Part shown: piece after piece, positions 38,293-49,008 of the stretch
Numbering within the stretch: the first letter of the stretch is position 1
Layout of the letters: the number at the start of each line of letters is the position of its first letter
NCBI GenBank assembly: GCA_947488595.1
Contig: CANKZI010000005.1
Location: 29,376-93,375 of the forward strand
From: Flavobacteriaceae bacterium
GTDB lineage: Bacteria > Bacteroidota > Bacteroidia > Flavobacteriales > Flavobacteriaceae
DNA: 64,000 nucleotides
Direction of reading: 5' to 3'
Translations under genes and position numbers: made by a program
The notes under the pieces: model-generated
Databases searched by the model: none
What the model was told of the DNA's origin: nothing
Seen by the model: only the letters and a program-made list of their open reading frames with translations

Positions 38293-39384
38293 TTAAATGT
38301 CTTTAGTCAGCATTTGAATGAGTTTATTTTCTGGAAAAAATTCCTTCGCAATAACTTTAATCATCGTATATAAAGGAACAGCGATTATCATTCCTAAAAT
38401 TCCAGATAAAAATCCGGCAATCAAAATCACTAAAAATATTTCTAGCGGGTGCGAATTGGTGCTTTTTGAAAAAATAATGGGTTGTGAAAAATTGTTGTCT
38501 ATGACTTGAACTACCCAAAAACCAATTAAAATATAGATTGTTTTTGGAAGTATTTCAGTTTGAAAATCACCTCCCAAATGACTAATCATCGTTAACAATG
38601 CCGCTAAAACAGAGGCGATTAAAGGACCGATGTACGGAATAATATTTAAAATCGCACATAAAAAGGCAATGATGAAACCATTTTCTATTCCAAAGATCAA
38701 TAACACAATCCAATACAACACAAAAACGATGAATAATTGTAATAACAATCCGATAAAATAACGACTTAACAAATCATTGATTTTATTTAATGAATGTAAT
38801 ATTTTTTCTTCGTGGCTGTCTGGTAATATTTTTCGTATGCCAGCAACAAACATTTTTTTGTCTTTCAAAAAGAAAAAAGTAATAAAGAGGGTAGAACCTA
38901 GCCCCACACCAAAACTGCTGACAAGTTCCAAGATCGAGTTTAAAAAATTGGGTATAAAATTAAAATTAATTTTTGAAGTGATATTGGCCTCTTTTAATAA
39001 ATTGTCTGTATCAATTTGATAGCGAGTAAGATAAGCATTGATTTGATTGATTAGTGTTCGAATATTTTCTTCAATTTCGGATGTTTTTAGAACTGATAAA
39101 TTTTCACTTTGTGCGATAATTAGCGGCACAAACATCATTATAAATCCTGCAATTATGATTACAAAAAATGCGAGTACAAAAACGGTTGCTAACGTATTTG
39201 GAAATTTTAATTTTGTTCTTAAAAATCGTGCAATCGGATTGCCAATTAGCGTTAATATTAAAGAAATAATTAAATAAATGATGACAGTTTGAATCTCAAA
39301 AATAAAAAACAGTAGCAATAATGTGAATACCAAAATAACGATGGCTCTTATAATTCCGTATGCTATTATTTTTGAAGTAATCAT
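38293..39384 (-). CDS. AI-2E family transporter (PerM/TqsA-like)
   Basis: The protein has 363 residues and eight predicted helices in the family pattern: a block of helices at 10-85, a periplasmic segment of about 70 residues, then the conserved core. Motifs include LNIIPYIGPLIASVLAALLT and a C-terminal LSGILGMIIAVPLYTMIKVI. Despite the name, most members are not shown to move autoinducer-2; some act as Na+/H+ antiporters or efflux proteins. It lies 11 bp after the DUF4159 gene and 2 bp before the methyltransferase gene in the tsaD operon. The family is clear; the substrate is unknown. Confidence 0.9.
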   Translation of the reverse strand: MITSKIIAYGIIRAIVILVFTLLLLFFIFEIQTVIIYLIISLILTLIGNPIARFLRTKLKFPNTLATVFVLAFFVIIIAGFIMMFVPLIIAQSENLSVLKTSEIEENIRTLINQINAYLTRYQIDTDNLLKEANITSKINFNFIPNFLNSILELVSSFGVGLGSTLFITFFFLKDKKMFVAGIRKILPDSHEEKILHSLNKINDLLSRYFIGLLLQLFIVFVLYWIVLLIFGIENGFIIAFLCAILNIIPYIGPLIASVLAALLTMISHLGGDFQTEILPKTIYILIGFWVVQVIDNNFSQPIIFSKSTNSHPLEIFLVILIAGFLSGILGMIIAVPLYTMIKVIAKEFFPENKLIQMLTKDI

Positions 39385-39395
39385 CTTATTTTAAA

Positions 39396-40034
39396 TTAGT
39401 TATTAAAAATATAGTTGATAATATTAGCACCCATTTTTAAAGCTTTTTCACGCACTTCTTTAGGGTCATTGTGCACTTCGGGATCTTCCCAACCATCTCC
39501 CAAATCACATTCAGCGGTATATAAAAAGACCAATCTATTGTCGATGAAAATCCCAAATGCTTGTGGTCTTTTGCCATCATGTTCATGTATTTTTGGCAAT
39601 CCTGACGGAAAACTGTTTGGTTTTTGAAAAATGGGATGTGTAGCAGGAATTTCGATTAAAACTTCATTTGGAAATACTTTTTTTATCTCTTTTCGGATGT
39701 ATTGGTCCATGCCATAATTGTCGTCAAAATGAACAAATCCGCCTGAAAGCATATAATTTCTCAAATTCGAAACATCGGCATCGCTAAAAACAACATTGCC
39801 ATGTCCGGTAGCATACACAAAAGGATAGGATAATAAATCGGGACTTGATAATTCGACAGTCGCGGGTTTTGATTTAATTTTTGTACCTATATTTTGATTG
39901 CAAAACCTTATTAAATTGGGTAATGCTGTTGGATTGGCATACCAGTCACCACCACCGTTGTATTTTATTAATGCAATTTCTTGCGAAAAACTTATTGTTG
40001 TTGCTAATAATAAAAGGTAAAATATTTTTTTCAT
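39396..40034 (-). CDS. DUF4159 domain secreted protein
   Basis: The frame opens at 40055 but the ATG at 40034 gives a clean signal peptide (IFYLLLLATTISFSQ) and 212 residues. The mature part is a single DUF4159 domain, with a glutamine-amidotransferase-like flavodoxin layout: LIKYNGGGDWYANPTALPN, FVYATGHGNVVFSDADVSNL and GGFVHFDDNYGMDQYIR. DUF4159 proteins often stand near MoxR/VWA genes, but here the domain is alone in the tsaD operon. No catalytic Cys is visible, so it is more likely a binding protein. The function is unknown. Confidence 0.85.
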   Translation of the reverse strand: MKKIFYLLLLATTISFSQEIALIKYNGGGDWYANPTALPNLIRFCNQNIGTKIKSKPATVELSSPDLLSYPFVYATGHGNVVFSDADVSNLRNYMLSGGFVHFDDNYGMDQYIRKEIKKVFPNEVLIEIPATHPIFQKPNSFPSGLPKIHEHDGKRPQAFGIFIDNRLVFLYTAECDLGDGWEDPEVHNDPKEVREKALKMGANIINYIFNN

Positions 40035-40064
40035 TGTAACTTTTGTTCTTTTCAATTCTGAATT

Positions 40065-40772
40065 TTACGCTTCATTCATCAAAACCACCGTATGACAAGC
40101 CACAATTGCTGCTGTTTCGGTTCTAAGTCTTGTGTTTCCCAAAGATACGGGCAAATATTTATTTTGTAGTGCCAATTCAATTTCTTTTTCCGAAAAATCT
40201 CCTTCGGGACCAATTAATATGGTAATATTTTGATTGATTTTTACTATATCCTTCAAACTACTTTTATTGCTTTCTTCGCAATGAGCGATGAATTTTTGTC
40301 CATCAATATTTTTTGAGATAAAGTCTTTAAAAGGAATTGCTTCGTTCAATTGTGGTAAAAAAAACTGACCTGATTGTTTCATTGCCGAAAGTAATATTTT
40401 ATCAAAACGATCGGTTTTTATTATTTTTCTCTCTGAATGTTCGCATAATATAGGTGTTATTTCGTGAATGCCGATTTCAGTCGCTTTTTCTAAAAACCAT
40501 TCGTAACGTTCGTTCATTTTGGTAGGGGCAACGGCCAAATGCAAACGCACTTTTGATTCTGGCATTTTTTCGTACGAAAGCACTTTTACAGTACATTTGC
40601 TATCAGAAGCCAAAGTGATTATTGTTTTAAAAATAATTCCTAAACCGTTGGTTACGAATAAAATATCAGTATCTTTCTTTCGTAATACTTTAATTATATG
40701 TTTGCTTTCTTCTCTATCAAAAAAAAAGCTTTCTACCGAAGTAGTTATAGTTGCATTGTAAAATAATTGCAT
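40065..40772 (-). CDS. rsmE: 16S rRNA (uracil1498-N3)-methyltransferase
   Basis: The protein has 235 residues, the usual RsmE length. It methylates U1498 of 16S rRNA in the decoding site using SAM. It has a PUA-like N-terminal part (EESKHIIKVLRKKDTDIL), then a SPOUT knot: KMNERYEWFLEKATEIGI, CEHSERKIIK, ILIGPEGDFSEKEIELA and LGNTRLRTETAAIVACH. These last two blocks form the SAM-binding trefoil. Two base pairs separate it from the tsaD stop, so the two are co-translated or at least co-transcribed. Confidence 0.94.
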   Translation of the reverse strand: MQLFYNATITTSVESFFFDREESKHIIKVLRKKDTDILFVTNGLGIIFKTIITLASDSKCTVKVLSYEKMPESKVRLHLAVAPTKMNERYEWFLEKATEIGIHEITPILCEHSERKIIKTDRFDKILLSAMKQSGQFFLPQLNEAIPFKDFISKNIDGQKFIAHCEESNKSSLKDIVKINQNITILIGPEGDFSEKEIELALQNKYLPVSLGNTRLRTETAAIVACHTVVLMNEA

Positions 40773-40774
40773 AA

Positions 40775-41797
40775 TTAAAAAGAAATTCTCGCTTTAGCAA
40801 CGACAGTAGTATCGTTAAATTTTTCGTGTAAATATTTTTGATAACCAACAATACCAATCATTGCAGCATTGTCAGTTGTATATTCAAATTTTGGAATAAA
40901 AGTTTTCCATCCATATTGTGCTTCGGTTGCTTTTAATGCTTTTCGTATTCCCGAATTCGCCGAAACGCCACCACCAATCGCAACTTGTTGTATGCCGGTT
41001 TGAGCAACAGCCAGCTTCAATTTATCCATTAAAATATTAATAATGGTGTGCTGAATAGAAGCGCAAATATCATCTCTATTTTCTGCAATAAAATTAAGAT
41101 TAAATGCTACATTTTTTTGTAAAAAATAAAGTATTTGCGTTTTCAAACCTGAAAAACTAAAATCTAATCCTGCTATTTTAGGCTTTGTAAAAGCAAAAGC
41201 TTTAGGATTTCCCAATTGCGCATATTGATCTACCAATGGACCGCCGGGATAAGGCAATCCTAAAATTTTCGCACTCTTGTCAAAAGCTTCGCCAACAGCA
41301 TCATCGGTCGTTTCACCGATAATTTCCATATCAAAAAAACCATTTACTTTAACAATTTGCGTGTGTCCACCAGAAATGGTCAATGCCAGAAACGGAAAAG
41401 TTGGTTTGTCAAATCCGTCCTCATCTATAAAATGTGCCAAAATATGGGCGTGCATATGATTGACTGCGATTAACGGAATTTTTAAGGCCAATGCCAATGA
41501 TTTTGCAAATGAACTTCCTACCAAAAGTGAGCCCATTAGTCCTGGTCCTTGCGTAAACGCAATCGCGTCAAGTTGGGATTTATCGATATCGGCTTTTTTA
41601 AGCGCAGCTGCTATTACTGGCACTATATTTTGTTGGTGGGCACGCGAAGCCAATTCGGGTACTACACCACCAAATTGCTGATGTACCAATTGATTGGCTA
41701 CGACATTCGACAGTACTTTATCATTTTTGAGTACTGCGGCAGCCGTATCGTCGCAAGAACTTTCGATTGCCAATATAAAAACTGCTTTGGATTGCAT
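40775..41797 (-). CDS. tsaD: tRNA N6-adenosine threonylcarbamoyltransferase
   Basis: The track frame opens at 41890, but the family start MQSKAVFILAIESSCDDTAAAV is the ATG at 41797, giving 340 residues. TsaD transfers the threonylcarbamoyl group to A37 of tRNAs reading ANN codons. The HMHAHIL metal motif (about 110), the ASNH-type ATP loop SGGHTQIV and GGVSANSGIRKAL are intact. TYDDAVGEAFDK-like text appears as TTDDAVGEAFDKSAKIL. It is the first gene of a six-gene operon and is divergent from tamB, a pairing I recall as common in Bacteroidota. Confidence 0.95.
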   Translation of the reverse strand: MQSKAVFILAIESSCDDTAAAVLKNDKVLSNVVANQLVHQQFGGVVPELASRAHQQNIVPVIAAALKKADIDKSQLDAIAFTQGPGLMGSLLVGSSFAKSLALALKIPLIAVNHMHAHILAHFIDEDGFDKPTFPFLALTISGGHTQIVKVNGFFDMEIIGETTDDAVGEAFDKSAKILGLPYPGGPLVDQYAQLGNPKAFAFTKPKIAGLDFSFSGLKTQILYFLQKNVAFNLNFIAENRDDICASIQHTIINILMDKLKLAVAQTGIQQVAIGGGVSANSGIRKALKATEAQYGWKTFIPKFEYTTDNAAMIGIVGYQKYLHEKFNDTTVVAKARISF

Positions 41798-41918
41798 AAA
41801 AGGCACGAATTTTGAATTATATTTGAAACTTAAATAGAAGCGGACACTTTTATTTTGAAGCCAAAAATAAAGATTTTTTATTGAAGGCATTCGCTTTCGT
41901 CAAGCAAAATATATTTTT

Positions 41919-44900
41919 TTGGAAAAAATAGAAAAAATAAGTACTTTAAAAAAAATTAAAACGATAGTAATCCGTACCATTATTGTACTGTTGCTACTTT
42001 TATTGGCACTCGGAATTGCCCTTTCTCTCCCTGTTGTTCAAACCAAAATTGGTGCTTATGTTACGCAGATGATCAATGATGATTACAAAACCAATATCAA
42101 AGTTGAACAAGTAGCCATTTCGATTTTTGGCGGCGTAAAGTTGAAAAATGTAATGATAAGGGACCATCATAACGATACTTTGATTTATGCCAACCGAATT
42201 AAAACCAATATTTTAAGCTTTGAAAACTTATCAAACGGTGATTTAATTTTTGGCGATATCCGCTTATACGGGCTGATTTTTAATCTTAAAACCTACAAGA
42301 AAGAGAAAGAATCCAATATCAATCATTTTATTGCTCTTTTTGAAACGGGTAAACCTGCTACAAAAAAGTTTTTATTAAAAGCAAAGAATATTTACCTCAC
42401 CAACAGTCGTTTTATTCTCATTGACGAAAATCGGAAAATTCCAAAAGATGTCGATTTTACAAAGATTGACGCGTCATTGAGTAATTTTAAAATTTATGGT
42501 CCTGATGTTTCTTCTAAAATTAATAAGATGGGTTTTCATGACCATCGCGGCATTATTATCGAAAATCTACAATCAAAATTTATTTATACAAATTCTAATA
42601 TTTTATTGACCGATTTGGATGTAAAAACCAAATATTCAACATTAAAAGGTGATGTTGGTTTGTATTATGATAAAGATGGTTTTTCTGATTTTAATAATAA
42701 AGTAAAATTTAAAGTTCAAGGTGCTGTTGCAGCTATTTCAAGCAATGACATTCGTTTTTTTTATAAAGAATTGGGAAAGGATAAAATTTTTAATTTAAAT
42801 TCTGATATTTCAGGAACTTTAAACAATCTTTACTTTGATAATTTAAAGCTAGTTGATAACCGAAATTCTCAAATTATTGGTAATGTTATTTTTCAAAATC
42901 TTTTCGGAAAAAAAGGCGAATCTTTTTACATGAAAGCCGATTTTAGGAAACTGAATTCCAATTACGTTGATTTAGCTGGCATTTTACCAAACGTCTTAGG
43001 GAAAAAACTACCTACTTCTTTAAAAAAAATAGGTCAATTTGATATGAATGGTAAATTCGAAATCACGCCACAAACGCTTATTACCGATTTTTATATGACC
43101 ACAAGTATCGGTAATATAAAAGCCGATTTGAACATGAAGCATATCAATAATATTGATAATGCTTCGTATTTCGGAAGTATTGTAATGGATAATTTTAATA
43201 TTGGAAGCTTCATTGAACGCAAAGATTTGGGAATCGTTAGTTTTGATATTAACGTTGAAGGTAGTGGATTTACTACCAAAAACTTACAAACAAAAGTTCA
43301 AGGAACAATTTCAAAACTATATTACAACAAATACAATTACACCAAAATTGATATCGACGGAAGTCTCCAAAGTCCATTTTATAAAGGTAAAGCAATCATC
43401 AATGATCCCAATTTATTTATGGATTTTGATGGTCTTTTGGATTTAAGTGGCAAAGAAAAACACTATAATTTACATGCCAATATTGATTATGCCAATTTAA
43501 GAAAACTCAACTTTACAAAAGATTCTATTGCAGTTTTCAAAGGCGATATCAAAATGGACATTGCCGGAAATTCATTTGATGATTTGCGTGGTGTTGTGAA
43601 TATCAACGAAACATCGTATCAAAATCAAAAGGACAATTACATTTTTGACGATTTTACATTAACCTCTAGTTTTGACGAACAAAACGTTAGAACAATCAGC
43701 ATCAATTCGCCTGATATTATAGAAGGAAAAGTGGTTGGAAAATTCCAGTTCAATCAACTAGAAAATATGTTTCAAAATGCCATTGGAAGTCTTTATAACA
43801 ATTATAAACCCAATAAAATCAATAAGGGACAATTTTTGCGTTTTAACTTTAGCGTTTACAACAAAATCATAGAGGTCTTTTTTCCGGGTATCGAATTGGC
43901 TGCTGATACTTTTATTAAAGGTAATATGAATGCCGATAACGATGAGTTCAAGCTCAATTTTAGTTCGCCAAACATTAAGGCTTACGACAATTATTTTGAT
44001 CAAATCAAAGTCAGTATCGACAACAAAAATCCGCTTTATAATGCTTTTATCGAATTGGACAGCATCAAAACAAAGTACTATAAAGTTTCCGATTTTAGCT
44101 TGATTAATGTGACAATGAAAGATACGATGTATGTGCGTTCTGAATTTAAAGGTGGAAATGAAGCCCAAGATTTTTATAACTTGAATATGTATCATACGAT
44201 TGACAAAGCCAATAATAATGTAATTGGTATTCAAAAATCGGAGCTTAAATTCAAAGATTATCTTTGGTTTTTAAACGAGAATGATACTGAAGACAACAAA
44301 ATTGTTTTTGATAAAAAACTCAAAAATTTCTTGATTGATAACATCAATATGACACACGAAAATCAAAAAATTGCTTTGGTTGGAACGTTGCGCGATTCGA
44401 CTTACAAAGATTTGAATGTCAATTTTGAAAATGTCAATCTGAGCAAAATTATTCCAACAGTTGATAGTCTCAAAGTGTCTGGAAATCTTGATGGAAAAAT
44501 TAATTTCAAGCAAGATAAAAATGTGTACCAACCAACGGCTTCATTGACAATTAAAGATTTGAATATCAATAATATTGCATTAGGGAGTTTATTTGTTGAT
44601 GTTGAAGGCGATAATGCTTTCAGGAAATTCAGCGTCGATGCCGCACTTAAAAATGAAAATGTAGCTTCTTTTTTAGCACAAGGTTCGTTTTCTGTCGCCA
44701 ATAATCAAACTCTTATGGATTTGGATTTGCGCTTTAATGATTTGAATTTGGCTGCATTTAGTCCTTTGGGAGGCAATGTAATTTCTAATATTCGTGGTTT
44801 GGTTTCAGGAAATGCCAATATTGCAGGAACGGTACAAAAGCCAGATATCAATGGTCGCTTGTTTTTAGATGATGCTGGATTGAATATTCCATACTTGAAT

Positions 44901-46445
44901 ACCGATTATAATTTTAATCAAAATTCGATTATTGATTTGTCTGCAGGGCAATTTATTTTTCAAAACGCCACACTTGTTGATACCAAATACAAAACAGAAG
45001 GCAGATTGAACGGTACAATCAAACATAAAAATTTCTCAAATTGGAAATTAAATTTGAAAATTGATAGTGATCGTTTGCTTGCTTTGGATACAAAAGACAG
45101 TGAAGATGCCGCTTATTATGGAACTGCTTTTATTGATGGAATTGCAAACATTGACGGGCCAACGGACAATTTGTTTATTGGCGTGAATGCCAAATCGAGT
45201 AAGGGTACAACCATCAAAATTCCGATCAATAATTCAGAAGCCAGTAGCAGCAAAAATTTCATGCATTATTTAACACCTAAAGAAAAGTACGATAAACTTA
45301 AAGGCATTACTTCTGCAATAAAAAGATATAAAGGACTTGAATTGCAATTTGAACTCGACATCACGCCAGAAGCCGAAATAGAAGTGATTTTGGATAGAGA
45401 AACGGGCCATGGAATGAAAGCCAAAGGCAACGGAACTTTATTGTTGGAAATTAACACACTTGGAAAATTTAAAATGACCGGTGATTATCAAGTGTATTCG
45501 GGTTCCTATAATTTTAAATACCGCGGCATCATTGACAAAAAATTTGAAGTAAAAAAATTCAGTTCCATCTCATGGGAAGGTGATCCAATGCGCGCACGTT
45601 TAAATCTTGAAGCAGTTTATAAAGCCAATGCCAATCCAGCAGTCTTGCTCGATAATCCGTCGGTAAACCGAAAAGTTCCAGTTGAAGTTGGTATTCTAAT
45701 ATCTGGGAATTTAAGCACGCCAGAGCCCGACTTTACCATCAATTTTCCGACCATAAGTTCTGTGCTAAAATCAGAAATCGAAACCAAACTTGGCGATAGC
45801 GATATTCGACAAACCCAAGCTCTGAGTTTATTGGCAACAGGAGGATTTTTGAGCAACGAAGGCGTTACAGTGACCAATAATCTCTTTGAAACAGCAACAG
45901 GATTGTTTGATGATATATTTCAGAATCCCGATGATAAAGTAAAATTTGGTCTTGATATTGTTTCGGCCGAAAGGACACCCGGCAATGAATCAGATGGGTC
46001 TATCGGTTTTAACATTTCAACGCAAATCAACGAACGCATAACGGTTAACGGCAAAGTGGGTGTGCCAATTGGTGGCGTTAACGAATCGGCAATCATTGGC
46101 GATGTCGAAATTCAATACCGCGTTAACGAAGACGGAACCATGAACCTGCGTTTTTTTAATCGTGAAAATGATATCAATTATATTGGAGAAGGTATTGGCT
46201 ATACGCAGGGAATTGGTATTACTTACGAAGTTGACTTTGATACTTTCAAAGAATTTATCAATAAAATTTTTAAGAAAAAAATACTAGGCATAGCCAATGG
46301 TAGTAACGATGTAGTGCCTGATTCAGAACCCGAAACGCCAAATTCCCTAAATTTTCCCTCTCCAGTAGCGACGGATAAAGAAAAGGAAGAAGAAAAAAAC
46401 AAGGCCAAACCTAACAGCGAAGCTATTCCAAGGGAAGATGAATAA
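41919..46445 (+). CDS. tamB: Translocation and assembly module protein TamB (DUF490/AsmA-like)
   Basis: The protein has 1508 residues beginning at a TTG codon (TTG GAA AAA ATA). A single N-terminal anchor helix (TIVIRTIIVLLLLLLALGIAL) is followed by a very long periplasmic beta-rich region, and the C-terminal DUF490 domain. The latter has YLTPKEKYDKLKG, GKFKMTGDYQVYSGSYNF and LSLLATGGFLS near residues 1100-1330. TamB proteins form a hydrophobic groove that shuttles phospholipid to the outer membrane and aid outer-membrane protein assembly. The tail past about 1480 is low-complexity and charged (DKEKEEEKNKAKPN). No TamA-like gene is near. It is divergent from tsaD. Confidence 0.9.
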   Translation: MEKIEKISTLKKIKTIVIRTIIVLLLLLLALGIALSLPVVQTKIGAYVTQMINDDYKTNIKVEQVAISIFGGVKLKNVMIRDHHNDTLIYANRIKTNILSFENLSNGDLIFGDIRLYGLIFNLKTYKKEKESNINHFIALFETGKPATKKFLLKAKNIYLTNSRFILIDENRKIPKDVDFTKIDASLSNFKIYGPDVSSKINKMGFHDHRGIIIENLQSKFIYTNSNILLTDLDVKTKYSTLKGDVGLYYDKDGFSDFNNKVKFKVQGAVAAISSNDIRFFYKELGKDKIFNLNSDISGTLNNLYFDNLKLVDNRNSQIIGNVIFQNLFGKKGESFYMKADFRKLNSNYVDLAGILPNVLGKKLPTSLKKIGQFDMNGKFEITPQTLITDFYMTTSIGNIKADLNMKHINNIDNASYFGSIVMDNFNIGSFIERKDLGIVSFDINVEGSGFTTKNLQTKVQGTISKLYYNKYNYTKIDIDGSLQSPFYKGKAIINDPNLFMDFDGLLDLSGKEKHYNLHANIDYANLRKLNFTKDSIAVFKGDIKMDIAGNSFDDLRGVVNINETSYQNQKDNYIFDDFTLTSSFDEQNVRTISINSPDIIEGKVVGKFQFNQLENMFQNAIGSLYNNYKPNKINKGQFLRFNFSVYNKIIEVFFPGIELAADTFIKGNMNADNDEFKLNFSSPNIKAYDNYFDQIKVSIDNKNPLYNAFIELDSIKTKYYKVSDFSLINVTMKDTMYVRSEFKGGNEAQDFYNLNMYHTIDKANNNVIGIQKSELKFKDYLWFLNENDTEDNKIVFDKKLKNFLIDNINMTHENQKIALVGTLRDSTYKDLNVNFENVNLSKIIPTVDSLKVSGNLDGKINFKQDKNVYQPTASLTIKDLNINNIALGSLFVDVEGDNAFRKFSVDAALKNENVASFLAQGSFSVANNQTLMDLDLRFNDLNLAAFSPLGGNVISNIRGLVSGNANIAGTVQKPDINGRLFLDDAGLNIPYLNTDYNFNQNSIIDLSAGQFIFQNATLVDTKYKTEGRLNGTIKHKNFSNWKLNLKIDSDRLLALDTKDSEDAAYYGTAFIDGIANIDGPTDNLFIGVNAKSSKGTTIKIPINNSEASSSKNFMHYLTPKEKYDKLKGITSAIKRYKGLELQFELDITPEAEIEVILDRETGHGMKAKGNGTLLLEINTLGKFKMTGDYQVYSGSYNFKYRGIIDKKFEVKKFSSISWEGDPMRARLNLEAVYKANANPAVLLDNPSVNRKVPVEVGILISGNLSTPEPDFTINFPTISSVLKSEIETKLGDSDIRQTQALSLLATGGFLSNEGVTVTNNLFETATGLFDDIFQNPDDKVKFGLDIVSAERTPGNESDGSIGFNISTQINERITVNGKVGVPIGGVNESAIIGDVEIQYRVNEDGTMNLRFFNRENDINYIGEGIGYTQGIGITYEVDFDTFKEFINKIFKKKILGIANGSNDVVPDSEPETPNSLNFPSPVATDKEKEEEKNKAKPNSEAIPREDE

Positions 46446-46718
46446 TAAAATTGTTGTTTTTTTTCCAAATTATTTATTTTTATTTTCTTCAACCTTTAGC
46501 AACATATCATAAAATTAAAAAATACCCATAAATGCATTTTATTATCTTAAAAAAAATGCAATTCGTAATTTTAGTCACTTTTTTTTCTTGATAAAGCGGC
46601 TCAAACAGAAAACTTATTAACGAAAACGTTTGAATTTAAATACTATTATTAAATTATCAATATCCCCACGTTGTTAATGGCTTAACTTTGTTAAATTAGC
46701 ATTTTAATATTAAAAAAA
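46446..46718. other. 273-bp intergenic region before pfkA
   Basis: This AT-rich gap has no gene. It holds the putative pfkA promoter near its end. No convincing hairpin terminator for tamB is seen, although poly-T runs follow the stop. Confidence 0.55.
46671..46699 (+). promoter_or_regulatory. Putative pfkA promoter
   Basis: TTG (46671-46673) is followed after 18 bp by TAAATTAG (46692-46699) and C. The start codon is 19 bp further on. The -7 half is the TTAG variant of the TAnnTTTG consensus. Confidence 0.35.
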
Positions 46719-47705
46719 ATGTCAAATCAAATAAAAAAGATAGGCGTTTTGACTTCAGGAGGCGATTCACCCGGAATGAATGCAGCCATTCGATCCGTAG
46801 TCAGAACTTGCGCTTATCATAATATAGAGTGCGTCGGAATTTACAGAGGTTACCAAGGAATGATTGAAGGCGACTTCAAAGAAATGGGACCTCGAAGTGT
46901 GAACAATATAGTGAATAAAGGTGGTACTATTTTAAAATCGGCACGTTCAAAAGAATTCATGACAGTCGAAGGACGTCAAAAAGCCCACGAAAATTTAGTA
47001 CAAGCAGGCGTAAATGCCTTAGTTGTTATCGGTGGTGATGGCAGTTTTACTGGTGCTGAAGTGTTTAATGGTGAATATGATTTTCCAGTTATGGGAATTC
47101 CAGGCACCATTGATAACGATATTTTTGGTACAAGTCATACTTTGGGTTATGATACTGCTCTAAATACGGTTGTCGAAGTAATCGATAAAATTCGGGATAC
47201 TGCCTCCTCGCACAACCGATTGTTTTTTGTAGAAGTAATGGGTCGCGATGCTGGTCATATTGCTTTGAATGCAGGTATTGGAGCAGGGGCCGAAGAGATT
47301 CTGATTCCCGAAGAAGATTTAGGACTCGAAAGACTTTTAGATTCCCTCAAAAAAAGCAAAGCATCTGGAAAATCTTCAAGTATTGTTGTGATCGCCGAAG
47401 GTGACAAAATCGGAAAAAATGTTTTTGAACTCAAAGATTATGTTGAAGAACATTTGCCAGAATACGATGTACGTGTTTCTGTTTTAGGTCACATGCAACG
47501 AGGTGGCGCACCATCTTGCTACGACAGGGTTTTGGCCAGTCGATTGGGCGTCAAAGCCGTTGAATCTTTGTTGGAAGGCAAATCCAATTATATGGTTGGG
47601 ATTATTAATGACAAAGTTGCATTGACTCCTTTGGAACAAGCCATCAAAGGACATACAGAAATTGATAGGGAATTACTTCGCGTTTCCGATATCATGTCAA
47701 CTTAA
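46719..47705 (+). CDS. pfkA: ATP-dependent 6-phosphofructokinase
   Basis: The protein has 328 residues, the bacterial PfkA length. It phosphorylates fructose 6-phosphate to the 1,6-bisphosphate. GVLTSGGDSPGMNAAIRSVV binds ATP, VVIGGDGSFTGAEVF includes the GGDGS ATP/Mg loop at about 105, and GIPGTIDNDIFGT carries the catalytic Asp of the TIDND motif. FFVEVMGRDAGHIALNAGI and LGHMQRGGAPSCYDR bind substrate. The GGDG sequence (Gly rather than Asp at the ATP/PPi-discriminating site) fits ATP use. It is followed 57 bp later by gapA, so two glycolytic steps are co-expressed. Confidence 0.96.
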   Translation: MSNQIKKIGVLTSGGDSPGMNAAIRSVVRTCAYHNIECVGIYRGYQGMIEGDFKEMGPRSVNNIVNKGGTILKSARSKEFMTVEGRQKAHENLVQAGVNALVVIGGDGSFTGAEVFNGEYDFPVMGIPGTIDNDIFGTSHTLGYDTALNTVVEVIDKIRDTASSHNRLFFVEVMGRDAGHIALNAGIGAGAEEILIPEEDLGLERLLDSLKKSKASGKSSSIVVIAEGDKIGKNVFELKDYVEEHLPEYDVRVSVLGHMQRGGAPSCYDRVLASRLGVKAVESLLEGKSNYMVGIINDKVALTPLEQAIKGHTEIDRELLRVSDIMST

Positions 47706-47740
47706 TAACTACAGCAAAATACAAATCAAAAATAAATTAA

Positions 47741-48766
<1,026 letters not shown>

Positions 48767-48776
48767 TTTTATAAAA

Positions 48777-48817
48777 AAATTCCGTTGCTTTATTGTGACG
48801 GGATTTTTATTTTTTTA
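48777..48817 (+). terminator. Terminator of the pfkA-gapA operon
   Basis: AAATTCCGT pairs with ACGGGATTT (one T-G wobble) around a 12-nt loop, followed by TTATTTTTTT. It begins 11 bp after the gapA stop. Confidence 0.7.
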
Positions 48818-48819
48818 GT

Positions 48820-48925
48820 AGCTATTTCCCGCACTCATTCCAATCTTTTTTCCAACTTTTTCGGGTTAGCTACCCTAAAAAAGTTAAAAAAAGGATTTTC
48901 CTTTCGGTCGGGGCTAGGGCAATAG
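48820..48925 (+). repeat. Dispersed intergenic hairpin repeat, copy C
   Basis: It shares the start TAGCTATTTCCCGC and end CGGGGCTA with the family. The inner stem differs from copy A: CAACTTTTT and GGGT pair with ACCC and AAAAAAGTT. It follows the gapA terminator and lies before the BadF-type kinase gene. Confidence 0.6.
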
Positions 48926-49008
48926 CCAATAAAAACGTATTAACGCAACCAACCAATTCAGATTTTAAAATCACACTATAATCTGAATCATAAAAACCAA
49001 AATTATAC

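Noticed and set aside
45266-45877. Minus-strand ORFs inside tamB
   Set aside because: They are antisense shadows of a long gene with consistent plus-strand protein features and no independent start signals.
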